Shown: positions 1 to 8,844 of the stretch, piece by piece
Numbering within the stretch: the stretch's first letter is position 1
Layout: every line of letters begins with the position of its first letter
Source of the DNA: Prochlorococcus sp. AG-355-O17
Lineage (GTDB): Bacteria; Cyanobacteriota; Cyanobacteriia; PCC-6307; Cyanobiaceae
Direction of reading: 5' to 3'
Length of the DNA stretch: 64,000 nt
NCBI GenBank assembly: GCA_003280655.1
Contig: QCEK01000004.1
Span: 62,001 to 126,000, forward strand
Notes under the pieces: generated by a model
What the model saw: the letters and a program-made list of their open reading frames with translations, nothing else
Database searches by the model: none
Told to the model about the DNA's origin: nothing
Made by a program: the position numbers and the translations under genes

Positions 1-1236
1 ATATTCTTTTACGTTATTTTTTTCTGACTGATTTGGAAATTTAATATCAATTCTTTTATAAAAACTTGGCCCAAATTCTTTTTGTATTACATCTAAGGTT
101 TCGTATAAATATTGAGATTTTTCAGCAATTCCATTTAATAAAACCATTGCTGCATATAAAGCATCTCTTTCAGGCATAAAGTCACCAAAACCAACTCCCC
201 CAGATTCCTCTCCTCCAATAAATATTTTCTCTTTAATCATTTTTTCAGCAATATATTTAAAGCCTACTGGAAGTTCAAAAACTTCTCTATTTTGACTCTC
301 TGATATATTTTTAATAATATCTGAACCGCTTACAGTCTTTAAAACTGGATAAGAATTATTGTTAATTTCGCCCAAATAGCTAATAAAGTATGGGAGTAAA
401 TCTTGCGTACTAGAATATCTTCCTTTTTCATCAATTGCTGCAATTCTGTCACCATCTCCGTCAAATATAATTCCTAGAGTTTTCACTTCATTTTTTGAAT
501 TTTTTATTAGTATTTTATTTAAATCATCTACATAATTTAAAAGAGGTTCAGGAGGTTTTCCTCCAAAAAAAGGATCAGCATCTTTTCTAATTTCTGAAAC
601 AACTTCTGAATCATCAGAAGCAAAAATCTCAGCCATACAATTTGCCGCTGAACCATGCATAGAATCTACAAAAATTTTCATTTTCATTTTTTTCAATCTA
701 TTGGAAATAAATTCAATATCAAAAAGAGATTTAATTCTGTCCAAATGAAACTGCTTAATATCTACCAATTGATTGACACCCTCTATTTTTTCAATTGAAT
801 TTCCAAACATTAATCTTTTTTCAATTTCACTTGTAAAAGATTCGTCAACAGAACATCCATTAAAGCTTTTTATTTTCAGACCCAGCCAATTATATGGATT
901 ATGACTTGCTGTAATTACTAATGCTCCAAGACAACCGACTTCTTTGGCATAGAAACTACAAGATGGTGTTGTAACAAAGCTATTAGATAAGATCGGCTCG
1001 AAACCACATCCTCGTACAAAAGGAACAATTTGCTTGGCAAATTCACTTGCCATAAATCTACGATCATATCCAATTATAATTTTCTTTGTATTAACTTCTT
1101 TATAGTATTGATAATGCAACTCCTGGCATGCAGCAACTACAACTCTTGACAGATTGGATAGATTAAAATCAAATCCAATTATTCCTCTCCATCCATCAGT
1201 TCCAAATTTTATGTTTCCTAATTTATTACCTGTCAA
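1..1236 (-). CDS. phosphohexomutase (phosphoglucomutase/phosphomannomutase family), 3' end missing
   Basis: The gene reads leftward off the window edge, giving 412 codons with no stop; relatives are about 470-490 aa, so the C-terminal substrate-phosphate domain is largely missing from view. Visible signatures of the alpha-D-phosphohexomutase family are an N-terminal FGTDGWRG, the phosphoserine loop TASHNP (Ser at about residue 111) and the metal-binding loop DGDGDR (about 259-264). These enzymes interconvert hexose 1- and 6-phosphates for glycogen, sugar-nucleotide and envelope synthesis. The start is a TTG at 1236; an in-frame stop lies eight codons upstream and no ATG/GTG lies between. It is divergent from the nuclease gene at 1317. 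The exact sugar specificity cannot be told. It differs from the glmM at 32672, which has the GlmM-type DGDADR loop. Confidence 0.85.
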   Translation of the reverse strand, partial: MTGNKLGNIKFGTDGWRGIIGFDFNLSNLSRVVVAACQELHYQYYKEVNTKKIIIGYDRRFMASEFAKQIVPFVRGCGFEPILSNSFVTTPSCSFYAKEVGCLGALVITASHNPYNWLGLKIKSFNGCSVDESFTSEIEKRLMFGNSIEKIEGVNQLVDIKQFHLDRIKSLFDIEFISNRLKKMKMKIFVDSMHGSAANCMAEIFASDDSEVVSEIRKDADPFFGGKPPEPLLNYVDDLNKILIKNSKNEVKTLGIIFDGDGDRIAAIDEKGRYSSTQDLLPYFISYLGEINNNSYPVLKTVSGSDIIKNISESQNREVFELPVGFKYIAEKMIKEKIFIGGEESGGVGFGDFMPERDALYAAMVLLNGIAEKSQYLYETLDVIQKEFGPSFYKRIDIKFPNQSEKNNVKEY

Positions 1237-1316
1237 ATTTAAAAATTCCTTAATTTCTTATATTTGTCTATATTAATTTGTATAAGTAAATTTTCAAACC
1301 GACTTTAAACAATAAT

Positions 1317-2735
1317 TTGAATTCTCTTCATTTAAAAAGTTTTATAAGATGCAAAAGAAAAGCATGGCTAGATTTTAAAGGTGAAAAATCTTGTGAAGTT
1401 TGGTCTCCGCATAAAGCTATTGATAAAATAAATCAGTTTAAAATTTTCTCTCAATTTTGTAATGGTGAAATATATACAGGATTAAAAGGATGCGAGAATG
1501 GTTATCAAGGGGTAATCGGATTAAAAGTCAAAGAGAATTTTTTCAAAAATATTAACGCAGAAATACGTCCACAATTACTTGTGAGGACAAAAGGGAAAAG
1601 TAAATGGGGACCATATAAATATTTACCTGCTGTTTATAAGTTAGGCCATAAAACCACTAAAGAACATTTATTCGACCTAGCTTTTAGTTCTATTAAATTG
1701 GGGACTTTTCAAGAATCTAAAATTGAAAAAGGATTAGTAATTTCAAATTTGGGTAATAAAATTAATGTTGAAGAAATATATTTAAATAAAAAATTAAGAA
1801 AAAAAGTTTTAAATGTTTTATTAAGTTTGAATGAATGCTTGGAGGGATTTATGCCAGAAATAACTCAAGATAGAAAAAAATGTACTATTTGTTCATGGCA
1901 GAAATTTTGTGACAAAGAAGCAAAAGAAAATGGATATCTAACAGACATTGATGGAATAGGATCCAAAACGGCCTCGATACTTAAAACAAATGGAATATCT
2001 AATACCCAAACATTAGCTTCTTATAGCGAAAAAAAACTTGGAGAGAAATTATCTACATTCAACAACCAAAAGTTTGAAAAAGCCTCAATATTTATAAAGC
2101 AAGCACAAGCTTATATTTCTGGTGAACCTTATTGCATTTCCAATAAAAATGTTACTAATAGTCTATTAGAAAAAACATCTTCGGGATTTTATATATTTGA
2201 TATTGAGTCAAATCCAGACGATAAGCATGACTTTTTATATGGTTTTTTAAAAATAAATAATTTGTATACAAAAAAAGAAGATCTTTCTTATGAGCCAATC
2301 TTAAATCTCAAAAACAATAAAATGGAATCTTACAGGCAAATTATTAAAATACTTTTTTCACACAAGGAATGGCCAGTTTTACACTATGGAGAAACTGAAA
2401 AAATAGCAATAATTAATATTGCTAAAAAACTAAATTTAAGTTTTGAAGAAATTGATTCACTTATCTCAAGATTTATAGACTTACATATCTTAATAAGAAA
2501 GTCTTGGATATTACCAATAAAAAACTATGGCTTAAAAACCGTTTCTAGTTGGCTTGGATTTAAATGGATGCAGAAAAATGTAAGTGGCTCGAAAGCCCTT
2601 TATTGGTGGATTCAATATCAAATTACAGAAAATGAAATATTTTTAAAAAAAATTATCCAGTATAACAAAGATGATTGTTTGGCAACTCTACAAATTGCAG
2701 AATATTTACTCAAAGATCAATTAAAGAAAAATTGA
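1317..2735 (+). CDS. TM0106-family RecB-like putative nuclease with C-terminal RNase H-like domain
   Basis: 472 aa, TTG start. The N-terminal half resembles the RecB/Cas4-like nuclease fold and carries a cysteine cluster, C189-x2-C192-x5-C198, of the type that binds an Fe-S cluster in this family. A helix-hairpin-helix-like stretch (GIGSKTASILKTNGI, about residues 220-234) follows. The C-terminal half looks like a DEDD exonuclease/RNase H-like domain: FDIES near 294-298 and YNKDDC near 449-454 supply the expected acidic residues. The family is known mainly from sequence; a DNA or RNA processing role is inferred. It overlaps the convergent ygfZ by 15 bp, so the two share a terminal region. Nothing nearby is CRISPR-like, so a Cas4 role is unlikely. 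Confidence 0.75.
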   Translation: MNSLHLKSFIRCKRKAWLDFKGEKSCEVWSPHKAIDKINQFKIFSQFCNGEIYTGLKGCENGYQGVIGLKVKENFFKNINAEIRPQLLVRTKGKSKWGPYKYLPAVYKLGHKTTKEHLFDLAFSSIKLGTFQESKIEKGLVISNLGNKINVEEIYLNKKLRKKVLNVLLSLNECLEGFMPEITQDRKKCTICSWQKFCDKEAKENGYLTDIDGIGSKTASILKTNGISNTQTLASYSEKKLGEKLSTFNNQKFEKASIFIKQAQAYISGEPYCISNKNVTNSLLEKTSSGFYIFDIESNPDDKHDFLYGFLKINNLYTKKEDLSYEPILNLKNNKMESYRQIIKILFSHKEWPVLHYGETEKIAIINIAKKLNLSFEEIDSLISRFIDLHILIRKSWILPIKNYGLKTVSSWLGFKWMQKNVSGSKALYWWIQYQITENEIFLKKIIQYNKDDCLATLQIAEYLLKDQLKKN

Positions 2736-3557
2736 TCCTACAGATTTATTAATAATAATTTTTCCAAAAATTTCTGAAAAAAAATAACTTCCTTCTTCTA
2801 AATATTTTCTTTTTATCATTGCTAAGCCTTTTATTTGAGAATCTGATTTAAAAATACTAGTGATTTTGCCTACAGAAATATCCTTGGCAGAATTTATATA
2901 TAAATTTTTATCTTCAACGTCAAAATTCAAATTAGATTCAAATGATTTCCAAATTCTTATTTCCTGCTTTAAAGAAGAAACATTATTTATTTTTGACATT
3001 GTTTCTTGCCCTAAATAACAACCTTTATTAAAATCTACAAGATCTTTTAATCCAAGCTCAAGAGGATTATTTTTTCCGTTTATTTCCATTTCTAATGAGG
3101 GTATTGCTTGATTGATCTTCCAAAGTTTTAAATCATTGGGATTTAGTAAATTTAATTTATTTTTGTATATTTCAAATTCTTTATCTTCTGTTTTGAAGAA
3201 AATAGGTTGGTAAGTTCTCCATGAACTAGATTCATCAATTTCCTGAATTCTATTTATCAAGAAAGGTTCACTCAGAAGTACATCGTCAGCTGGAAAAATA
3301 ATTTGATTAAAGTAATCAATTATTTCATTAGTGTTACCCGCCAAGATAATTACTTCTAAGTTTCTTTCTAAAAAAATAATTTCAATTAGTGACCTTAGAA
3401 CCCCATTTGGCGTTAACCAACAAGTTTTGATAACTTTATTTTCTGAATTAAGAATATTACCAGTTGTTACTCCATTCAAAAATTTTCTGGCATCTTTTCC
3501 AGTAATAGAAAAACAATCAAATTGTTCGAGCCAAAAAATTTTTTTTTTATCTTGCAT
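2721..3557 (-). CDS. ygfZ: YgfZ/GcvT-like folate-binding protein
   Basis: 278 aa. The diagnostic motif K-G-C-Y-x-G-Q-E is present at about residues 178-185 (KGCYLGQE), which marks the YgfZ (COG0354) branch of the aminomethyltransferase fold. In E. coli, YgfZ is a tetrahydrofolate-binding protein needed for Fe-S cluster upkeep and for the Fe-S enzyme MiaB in tRNA modification. The same role here is inferred from the motif. It lies 10 bp downstream of pyrE on the same strand, so the two are probably co-transcribed. Length is slightly below the bacterial average but no domain is obviously lost. Confidence 0.85.
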   Translation of the reverse strand: MQDKKKIFWLEQFDCFSITGKDARKFLNGVTTGNILNSENKVIKTCWLTPNGVLRSLIEIIFLERNLEVIILAGNTNEIIDYFNQIIFPADDVLLSEPFLINRIQEIDESSSWRTYQPIFFKTEDKEFEIYKNKLNLLNPNDLKLWKINQAIPSLEMEINGKNNPLELGLKDLVDFNKGCYLGQETMSKINNVSSLKQEIRIWKSFESNLNFDVEDKNLYINSAKDISVGKITSIFKSDSQIKGLAMIKRKYLEEGSYFFSEIFGKIIINKSVGSIFL

Positions 3558-3567
3558 TTTAGAATAA

Positions 3568-4128
3568 TTATAAAAAGTCTTTTATTGTAAAAAGACTCTT
3601 TAATTTAACATTTTCATTTTCAAGGGCTTCTAATCCCCCTTCTTGCCTATCAACTATAGACAAAACTTCTTCAACAACATAATTATTTTCGCGCAACTTT
3701 TTTATAGCTTTTATCACTGAACCAGCAGTTGTAACGACATCCTCTAAGACAGTTACCAAAGTTCCTTCTTCTAATATAGGGCCCTCTATTCCAGCTTTGG
3801 TGCCGTATTTTTTGATTTCTTTCCGAATTATTAAACCATCAAGGTCTAAGCCATGCAAAGCTGCTTTGACAATTAATCCACTTACTATAGGGTCTGCACC
3901 TAATGTCAATCCTGCTACGGCTTTTGACCTTGAGTCTTTTAACTCTAAAAATAAATCACTTATTAAGTTTAAGCCTTCGCCATTTAATGATACTGGTTTA
4001 CAGTTAAAGTAATGACTGCTTTTTTTTCCTGAAGATAAAGTGAAGTTTCCTTTCTTGTAAGATTTTTCAATTAACTGTTTTAACAATTTTGCTTTATTTA
4101 AATCATACTTAACCGAAAATTTGTCCAT
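3568..4128 (-). CDS. pyrE: orotate phosphoribosyltransferase
   Basis: 186 aa, the usual length. It joins orotate and PRPP to give orotidine 5'-phosphate in pyrimidine synthesis. The PRPP-binding motif [13 protein letters not shown] lies at residues 127-139, and the [11 protein letters not shown] segment (35-44) matches the N-terminal orotate region of the family. It is transcribed with ygfZ downstream. The aspartate carbamoyltransferase gene of the same pathway is elsewhere in the window (41590), so pyrimidine genes are scattered. Confidence 0.93.
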   Translation of the reverse strand: MDKFSVKYDLNKAKLLKQLIEKSYKKGNFTLSSGKKSSHYFNCKPVSLNGEGLNLISDLFLELKDSRSKAVAGLTLGADPIVSGLIVKAALHGLDLDGLIIRKEIKKYGTKAGIEGPILEEGTLVTVLEDVVTTAGSVIKAIKKLRENNYVVEEVLSIVDRQEGGLEALENENVKLKSLFTIKDFL

Positions 4129-4269
4129 TAGTAGAAGTTAAATTTATATTTAAAGATTAGAAGAAAAAAAAGAAATCTCACAAAAACTTCCTAATGAGGT
4201 GTTTTTTGAAATATTATTTTTATATTGTATATTGAAATTCAATGTAATTAAAATTACATAAATTTTACT

Positions 4270-4342
4270 GGGGGTGTAGCAATCTGGTGAATGCACCAAA
4301 CTCATAATTTGGCTAAGGCGAGTTCGATCCTCGCCACCCCCA
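4270..4342 (+). tRNA. tRNA-Met (anticodon CAT)
   Basis: A full cloverleaf can be drawn. The 7-bp acceptor GGGGGTG (4270-4276) pairs with CACCCCC (4335-4341), discriminator A at 4342. The anticodon stem CCAAA/TTTGG holds loop CTCATAA with anticodon CAT. The T-stem GCGAG/CTCGC has the usual TTCGATC loop. CCA is not encoded. The G1-C72 pair and the lack of the GGG/CCC anticodon stem argue for the elongator rather than the initiator; a lysidine-modified Ile(CAU) tRNA cannot be wholly excluded. The CorC-like gene begins 18 bp after it. Confidence 0.92.
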
Positions 4343-4360
4343 TTATTCATTTGTCATTGA

Positions 4361-5629
4361 ATGAAAATAACTCTACTTTTATTTCTTTTATTTTTACCAG
4401 CTTTCTTCGCAGCGAGCGAACTTTCTTTTTTATTAATAAGGCCAAGTAAAGTTTTAAGGTTAATAGAAGAAAAAAAGAAAGGAGCATTTTCAATTTTAAA
4501 AATTCAAAAACGCTTTAGATCTTCATTAATTGCTTCTCAATTTGGAGTAACAATTTCATTAATTGCGATTGGATGGCTAAGCAATAACTTGGCTAATGAT
4601 TATTGGAAAAGCAATATTTTGTCAAATAGATTTTATGATCTCCTATTATTTATATTTGTTGTTTTAGTTGTTACCCTAGTTTCTGGCCTAATTCCTAAAG
4701 CCCTAGTAATTAATAATCCAGAATCTGCTGCATTAAGGTTAACCACAATATTCGATGCCGTAAGAAAGGGGATGAATCCTATAGTTAAGATAATAGAATT
4801 CTTTGCTAGCGCCTGTTTAGGCTTTTTCAATTTAAATAACAAATGGGATTCTTTAAACTCGGGTTTATCCGCAGGAGAATTAGAAACTCTTATAGAAACA
4901 AATAATGTAACAGGTTTGAAACCAGATGAGAAGAATATTCTTGAAGGAGTTTTTGCTTTAAAAGATACACAAGTTAAAGAAGTAATGATTCCAAGATCTG
5001 AAATGGTAACTTTGCCAAAAAATATAACCTTTTCAGAGCTTATGAAACAAGTAGATAAAACTCGACATGCTCGCTTCTTTGTGATTGGTGAGTCTTTAGA
5101 TGATGTATTAGGTGTATTAGATTTGCGTTATCTAGCTAAGCCAATATCAAAGGGTGAAATGGAAGCCGATACATTATTAGAGCCATTCCTTTTACCAGTA
5201 ACAAAAATAATAGAAACATGTTCACTAGCAGAAATATTTCCAATAGTAAGAGACTACAATCCTTTCTTACTAGTAGTTGATGAACACGGTGGAACAGAAG
5301 GTCTTATAACTGCAGCTGATCTAAATGGCGAAATAGTTGGAGAGGAAATGCTTAATAATAGAATTTATTCAGACATGAGAATGTTGGATAATTTCTCTAA
5401 AAAATGGTCAATAGCTGGAAAATCAGAAATTATTGAAATTAATAAAAAGTTAGGATGTTCTATTCCAGAAGGCACTGATTATCATACCCTTGCTGGATTT
5501 TTGTTAGAAAAATTTCAAATGGTTCCAAAAATTGGCGACGTTTTAGATTTTAATAACATTAAATTTGAAGTTATTTCTATGTCAGGTCCAAAAATTGATC
5601 GTGTTAAAATAATCCTTCCCAAAAGCTAA
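4361..5629 (+). CDS. DUF21/CBS-domain/CorC_HlyC membrane protein
   Basis: 422 aa. An N-terminal membrane domain (CNNM/DUF21-like, roughly residues 1-160, about four hydrophobic segments starting at the first residue) is followed by a CBS-pair region (GVFALKDTQVKEVMIPRSEMVTLP near 205-228 is the typical entry) and a C-terminal CorC_HlyC domain (about 340-422) ending in a DRVKIILP-like strand. Proteins of this class are called hemolysin-like or CorC/MpfA transporters and are linked to Mg2+ or Na+ export and to adenine-nucleotide sensing through the CBS pair. The ion handled here is not shown. It follows tRNA-Met and precedes the Gfo/Idh/MocA gene by 50 bp on the same strand. Confidence 0.85.
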   Translation: MKITLLLFLLFLPAFFAASELSFLLIRPSKVLRLIEEKKKGAFSILKIQKRFRSSLIASQFGVTISLIAIGWLSNNLANDYWKSNILSNRFYDLLLFIFVVLVVTLVSGLIPKALVINNPESAALRLTTIFDAVRKGMNPIVKIIEFFASACLGFFNLNNKWDSLNSGLSAGELETLIETNNVTGLKPDEKNILEGVFALKDTQVKEVMIPRSEMVTLPKNITFSELMKQVDKTRHARFFVIGESLDDVLGVLDLRYLAKPISKGEMEADTLLEPFLLPVTKIIETCSLAEIFPIVRDYNPFLLVVDEHGGTEGLITAADLNGEIVGEEMLNNRIYSDMRMLDNFSKKWSIAGKSEIIEINKKLGCSIPEGTDYHTLAGFLLEKFQMVPKIGDVLDFNNIKFEVISMSGPKIDRVKIILPKS

Positions 5630-5679
5630 ATGTGACTACCCATAGAGGATAATGATAATAAATATATGGATTTGAAATT

Positions 5680-6684
5680 ATGCAACCAACCTCATCACCC
5701 GTAAAGGTTGGAGTCATAGGTATAGGAAATATGGGCTGGCATCATGCTCGAGTGCTAAGTTTACTCAAAGATGCAAATCTCATTGGGGTCGCAGATCCAA
5801 ATGAGGATAGAGGCAAATTAGCTATTGACCAATTTCAATGTGAATGGTTCAAAAACTATAAAGACTTAATTCCAAAAGTTGATGCTATCTGTATTGCTGT
5901 CCCAACACTTCTTCATCACAGAGTAGGACTAGATTGTCTCAAGGGAGGTGCTCATGTTCTCATTGAAAAACCAATTGCAGCTAACGAGTTGGAAGCAAAA
6001 TCTTTAATAGAGGCAGCTAATTCAAGTAACTGTCTATTACAAGTTGGGCATATTGAAAGATTTAATCCTGCTTTTAGAGAATTAAATAAAATAGTAAATA
6101 ATGAAGAAATTGTTGTTTTAGAGGCAAGGAGGCATAGTCCTCATGCAGACAGAGCAAATGATGTTTCTGTAGTAATGGATTTAATGATTCATGATATTGA
6201 TCTTATTTTGGAGCTTGTAAACTCAAAAATACAAAAATTAGCAGCAGTTGGAGGAAGAAATAGCGAAGGATTGATAGATTATGTCAATGCTACATTAGTT
6301 TTTAAAAATAATGTTATTGCAAGTCTAACTGCAAGCAAAATGAGTCACAAAAAAATTAGAAATTTAAGTGCTCACTGCCAAAATGGCCTAGTAGAAACTG
6401 ATTTTTTAAATCACTCTTTACAAATTCATCGAAAGTCTCATGAATCATATACAGCTGAGCATGGAGAATTAGTTTATAGAAATGATGGATATGTCGAAGA
6501 AGTTAGCACAACCTCCATAGAACCTCTTTATGCAGAACTGGAGCATTTTCTTAAATGCGTTCAGGGAAAAGAAACACCTGAGGTAGATGGTGAGCAAGCC
6601 TCAAGAGCATTAAAAATTGCTGATTTTATAGAGAGTGCTGTAGATAATTCTGGAGATGCAATTTTACTTGAAAATCCCTTCTAA
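5680..6684 (+). CDS. Gfo/Idh/MocA-family NAD(P)-dependent oxidoreductase
   Basis: 334 aa. The N-terminal Rossmann domain shows GVIGIGNMG (11-19), an acidic residue in VADPN after beta-2, and the family's EKP catalytic motif (HVLIEKPIA, about residue 92-100). The C-terminal half has the GHIERFNPAF stretch seen in UDP-sugar and inositol-type dehydrogenases of this family. The substrate cannot be assigned from sequence. The GHIERFNP segment is common in members acting on nucleotide sugars or scyllo-inosose, which is only a hint. It is probably co-transcribed with the CorC-like gene upstream; psbK lies convergent downstream. Confidence 0.82.
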   Translation: MQPTSSPVKVGVIGIGNMGWHHARVLSLLKDANLIGVADPNEDRGKLAIDQFQCEWFKNYKDLIPKVDAICIAVPTLLHHRVGLDCLKGGAHVLIEKPIAANELEAKSLIEAANSSNCLLQVGHIERFNPAFRELNKIVNNEEIVVLEARRHSPHADRANDVSVVMDLMIHDIDLILELVNSKIQKLAAVGGRNSEGLIDYVNATLVFKNNVIASLTASKMSHKKIRNLSAHCQNGLVETDFLNHSLQIHRKSHESYTAEHGELVYRNDGYVEEVSTTSIEPLYAELEHFLKCVQGKETPEVDGEQASRALKIADFIESAVDNSGDAILLENPF

Positions 6685-6710
6685 TACAAAAAATCTAAAC
6701 TAAAAGAATT

Positions 6711-6851
6711 TTATTTAAATCCAACTGCAGCTTGCCAAACAAATACCAATAAAAAGAAAAATAAAGGAATAAGTGGAAGAACATCAACAGTTGGAGCAAA
6801 GGCCTTGTAAGCCTCGGGCAATTCAGCGAATGTATTGAATAGAATGAGCAC
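6711..6851 (-). CDS. psbK: photosystem II protein PsbK
   Basis: 46 codons from a GTG at 6851 to a TAA at 6711. The product begins [19 protein letters not shown] and ends in the single transmembrane helix [19 protein letters not shown], then GFK. This matches PsbK, a low-molecular-weight subunit near CP43. Mature PsbK begins at the lysine of the KAFxPxVDVLP segment after removal of a short leader, and that cleavage context ([14 protein letters not shown]) is visible. An AGG triplet touches the GTG, so the ribosome-binding arrangement is tight. tgt lies 34 bp upstream on the same strand. Confidence 0.93.
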
Positions 6852-6885
6852 CTTTTTTGATAATTTAATTAATTATGATAAGACG

Positions 6886-8004
6886 TTACCACGTATAGTG
6901 AGCATTAGAGGATGTTTTCCAAGGAGCGAAATCATTTGTAAAACAATTATCTCTAATTGCAGTAGAAATTGCATTGGTAAATCTTATTAAGTGAGCAATA
7001 TTATGCAAACTAATGAGGGTTAGGCCTAATATTTCGTCATTCCTAATTAGATGATGCAAATATGCTCGAGAATAGGATTTACATGTCTCGCATTTACAAG
7101 TTTTGTCAATTGGAGAAAAGTCATTTTTAAATCGAGCATTTCGCAAATTCAATCTTTCATCATTAAAAAATGCAGTCCCATGTCTTCCTAGTCTTGTAGG
7201 CAAAACACAGTCAAATATATCGAATCCATTTGCAACAGCTAAAGAAATTTCTTTTAAAGAACCAATGCCCATTAAATATCTTGGTTTATTTATTGGTAAG
7301 AATTTCGGGACGTAATTAATTACACTGTGTATTTCTTCGACTGCCTCACCAACACTTACACCTCCCACTGCTATTCCAGGTAGATCAAAAGAACTTATAT
7401 ATTTTGCGCTATATTCTCTCCATCTCGGATACTTACCACCTTGAACTATACCGAATAATGCTTGATTAGATTTCTGATGAGTCTCGACACATTTTTGCAA
7501 CCATGAATGAGTTCTTTGTAAAGAGTCCTCAATATCATTTTCGTTAGCTGTATGCGGAGGACAATGATCAAAAGCCATCGCAACATCTGATCCAAGATCC
7601 ATTTGAATCTGTATTACTTTTTCAGGTGATAAAAAAACATGACTACCATCTCTTGGATTTTTAAATTCGACTCCTTTATCAGAAATATTGTTTAATTTAG
7701 CCAAACTAAAAACTTGATATCCTCCTGAATCAGTAAGAATAGGCTTAGGCCAATTCATGAACTTATGTATTCCTCCAGATTCTTTAACTAATTTTTCTCC
7801 AGGTTGTAAATGAAGATGAAAGGTATTTGAGAGAATCATTTCTGATCCTGTAGAGGCTAACTGCTTAGATGAAATTCCTTTAACCGTTGCCAAAGTACCC
7901 ACAGGCATAAATTTTGGTGTATTTACCTCACCATTTGGTGTATGAAATATACCAGTTCTTGCCCTTGTATTACTGCAATCCGATGTAATTTCAAATTCAA
8001 ACAC
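6886..8004 (-). CDS. tgt: queuine tRNA-ribosyltransferase (tRNA-guanine transglycosylase)
   Basis: 372 aa, the normal bacterial length. It swaps guanine 34 for preQ1 in tRNAs with GUN anticodons. The active-site aspartate is in [12 protein letters not shown] (D92). A second conserved block [15 protein letters not shown] carries the nucleophilic-Asp region, and the C-terminal zinc site is visible as CKCETC followed by a distant histidine (ISLHN). psbK lies directly downstream on the same strand, possibly in one transcript. cobS starts divergently about 100 bp upstream. Confidence 0.95.
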   Translation of the reverse strand: MFEFEITSDCSNTRARTGIFHTPNGEVNTPKFMPVGTLATVKGISSKQLASTGSEMILSNTFHLHLQPGEKLVKESGGIHKFMNWPKPILTDSGGYQVFSLAKLNNISDKGVEFKNPRDGSHVFLSPEKVIQIQMDLGSDVAMAFDHCPPHTANENDIEDSLQRTHSWLQKCVETHQKSNQALFGIVQGGKYPRWREYSAKYISSFDLPGIAVGGVSVGEAVEEIHSVINYVPKFLPINKPRYLMGIGSLKEISLAVANGFDIFDCVLPTRLGRHGTAFFNDERLNLRNARFKNDFSPIDKTCKCETCKSYSRAYLHHLIRNDEILGLTLISLHNIAHLIRFTNAISTAIRDNCFTNDFAPWKTSSNAHYTW

Positions 8005-8103
8005 GATAATTTATAAAAAATTTTTTATTCTTTTTTATTAATCTAGCCTATTATTTAATATTGAATCTATTTTTATCTCATCAAAAAATATTTAATAAAA
8101 AAT

Positions 8104-8844
8104 TTGGCAGGGTCTTGGATTTTTTATACGACATTTCCAAAGATACCTTTAATTAATCCCGAATTTAAAAATATTGCACAATTTGCGCCGCCTTTAGGAT
8201 TTTTTATTGGAACAATACAAAGTTATGTTTTTCTTTTTTTAAGAACAAACTCTTGGTCAATTTATGCATCTACATTAATTTGTTTGGCTTTGGGATATTT
8301 AATTACTGGTGGTCTACACCTCGATGGTTTAATGGATACTTTCGATGGTATTTTTGCAGGTAAAAAGAGACGTTTAAAAGCCATGAAAGACAGTAAAGTT
8401 GGTTCCTTTGGAGTTCAAGCTTTAGTTTTTATAACTTTAATTCAAATTGCTTGCATACTGAAAATTCAAAGCCTAATAATTTTTGTTTTACCTATATGCT
8501 TATTTTGGGGAAGATTTTCAAATTTATTTTTTATAGAAAAGTTTAAATATATGAGTTATAAGAAAAAATCTATTAGTCACAAAAAGTTTTGGAATGGATT
8601 TAGAAAAGAATCTTTGATCTCTATTATTTTTCTTTTAATTTTCATTACATACCAATTTGTTTCAATTACATCCCAAGCAATATTAATTAAATTTTTAATT
8701 CTTATTTTGATTGGTATTTTTCTAAGCTATTATATCCCAAACATACTGGGTAATAAAATTGGAGGCTTCAATGGAGATGCATGCGGTGCAAGTGTTGTAT
8801 TAGTTGAAACTGCAATGTTGTTTATGCATGCAATTCTTTTATAG
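8104..8844 (+). CDS. cobS: adenosylcobinamide-GDP ribazoletransferase (cobalamin synthase)
   Basis: 246 aa, strongly hydrophobic with several membrane segments. It performs the last assembly step of cobalamin, joining adenosylcobinamide-GDP and alpha-ribazole in the membrane. Recognisable motifs are the FYTTFPKIP start, the metal-binding GGLHLDGLMDTFDG (about residues 72-85) and GGFNGDACGA near the C-terminus. The start is TTG at 8104: the frame is open upstream to a TGA at 8062 but holds no ATG/GTG. The 3' end overlaps the convergent sensor-kinase gene by 23 bp. Confidence 0.93.
   Translation: MAGSWIFYTTFPKIPLINPEFKNIAQFAPPLGFFIGTIQSYVFLFLRTNSWSIYASTLICLALGYLITGGLHLDGLMDTFDGIFAGKKRRLKAMKDSKVGSFGVQALVFITLIQIACILKIQSLIIFVLPICLFWGRFSNLFFIEKFKYMSYKKKSISHKKFWNGFRKESLISIIFLLIFITYQFVSITSQAILIKFLILILIGIFLSYYIPNILGNKIGGFNGDACGASVVLVETAMLFMHAILL

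Noticed and set aside
1881-1910. Cas4 reading of the cysteine cluster in the nuclease at 1317
   Set aside because: Domain order with a C-terminal RNase H-like part fits TM0106, and no other cas gene or repeat is present.
4150-4350. ORF on the minus strand overlapping tRNA-Met
   Set aside because: It runs through the tRNA, which is clearly real, and its product has no recognisable features.
8005-8103. Possible cobalamin riboswitch before cobS
   Set aside because: The gap is only 99 bp and AT-rich, with no B12-box-like sequence. It is far too short for the aptamer.
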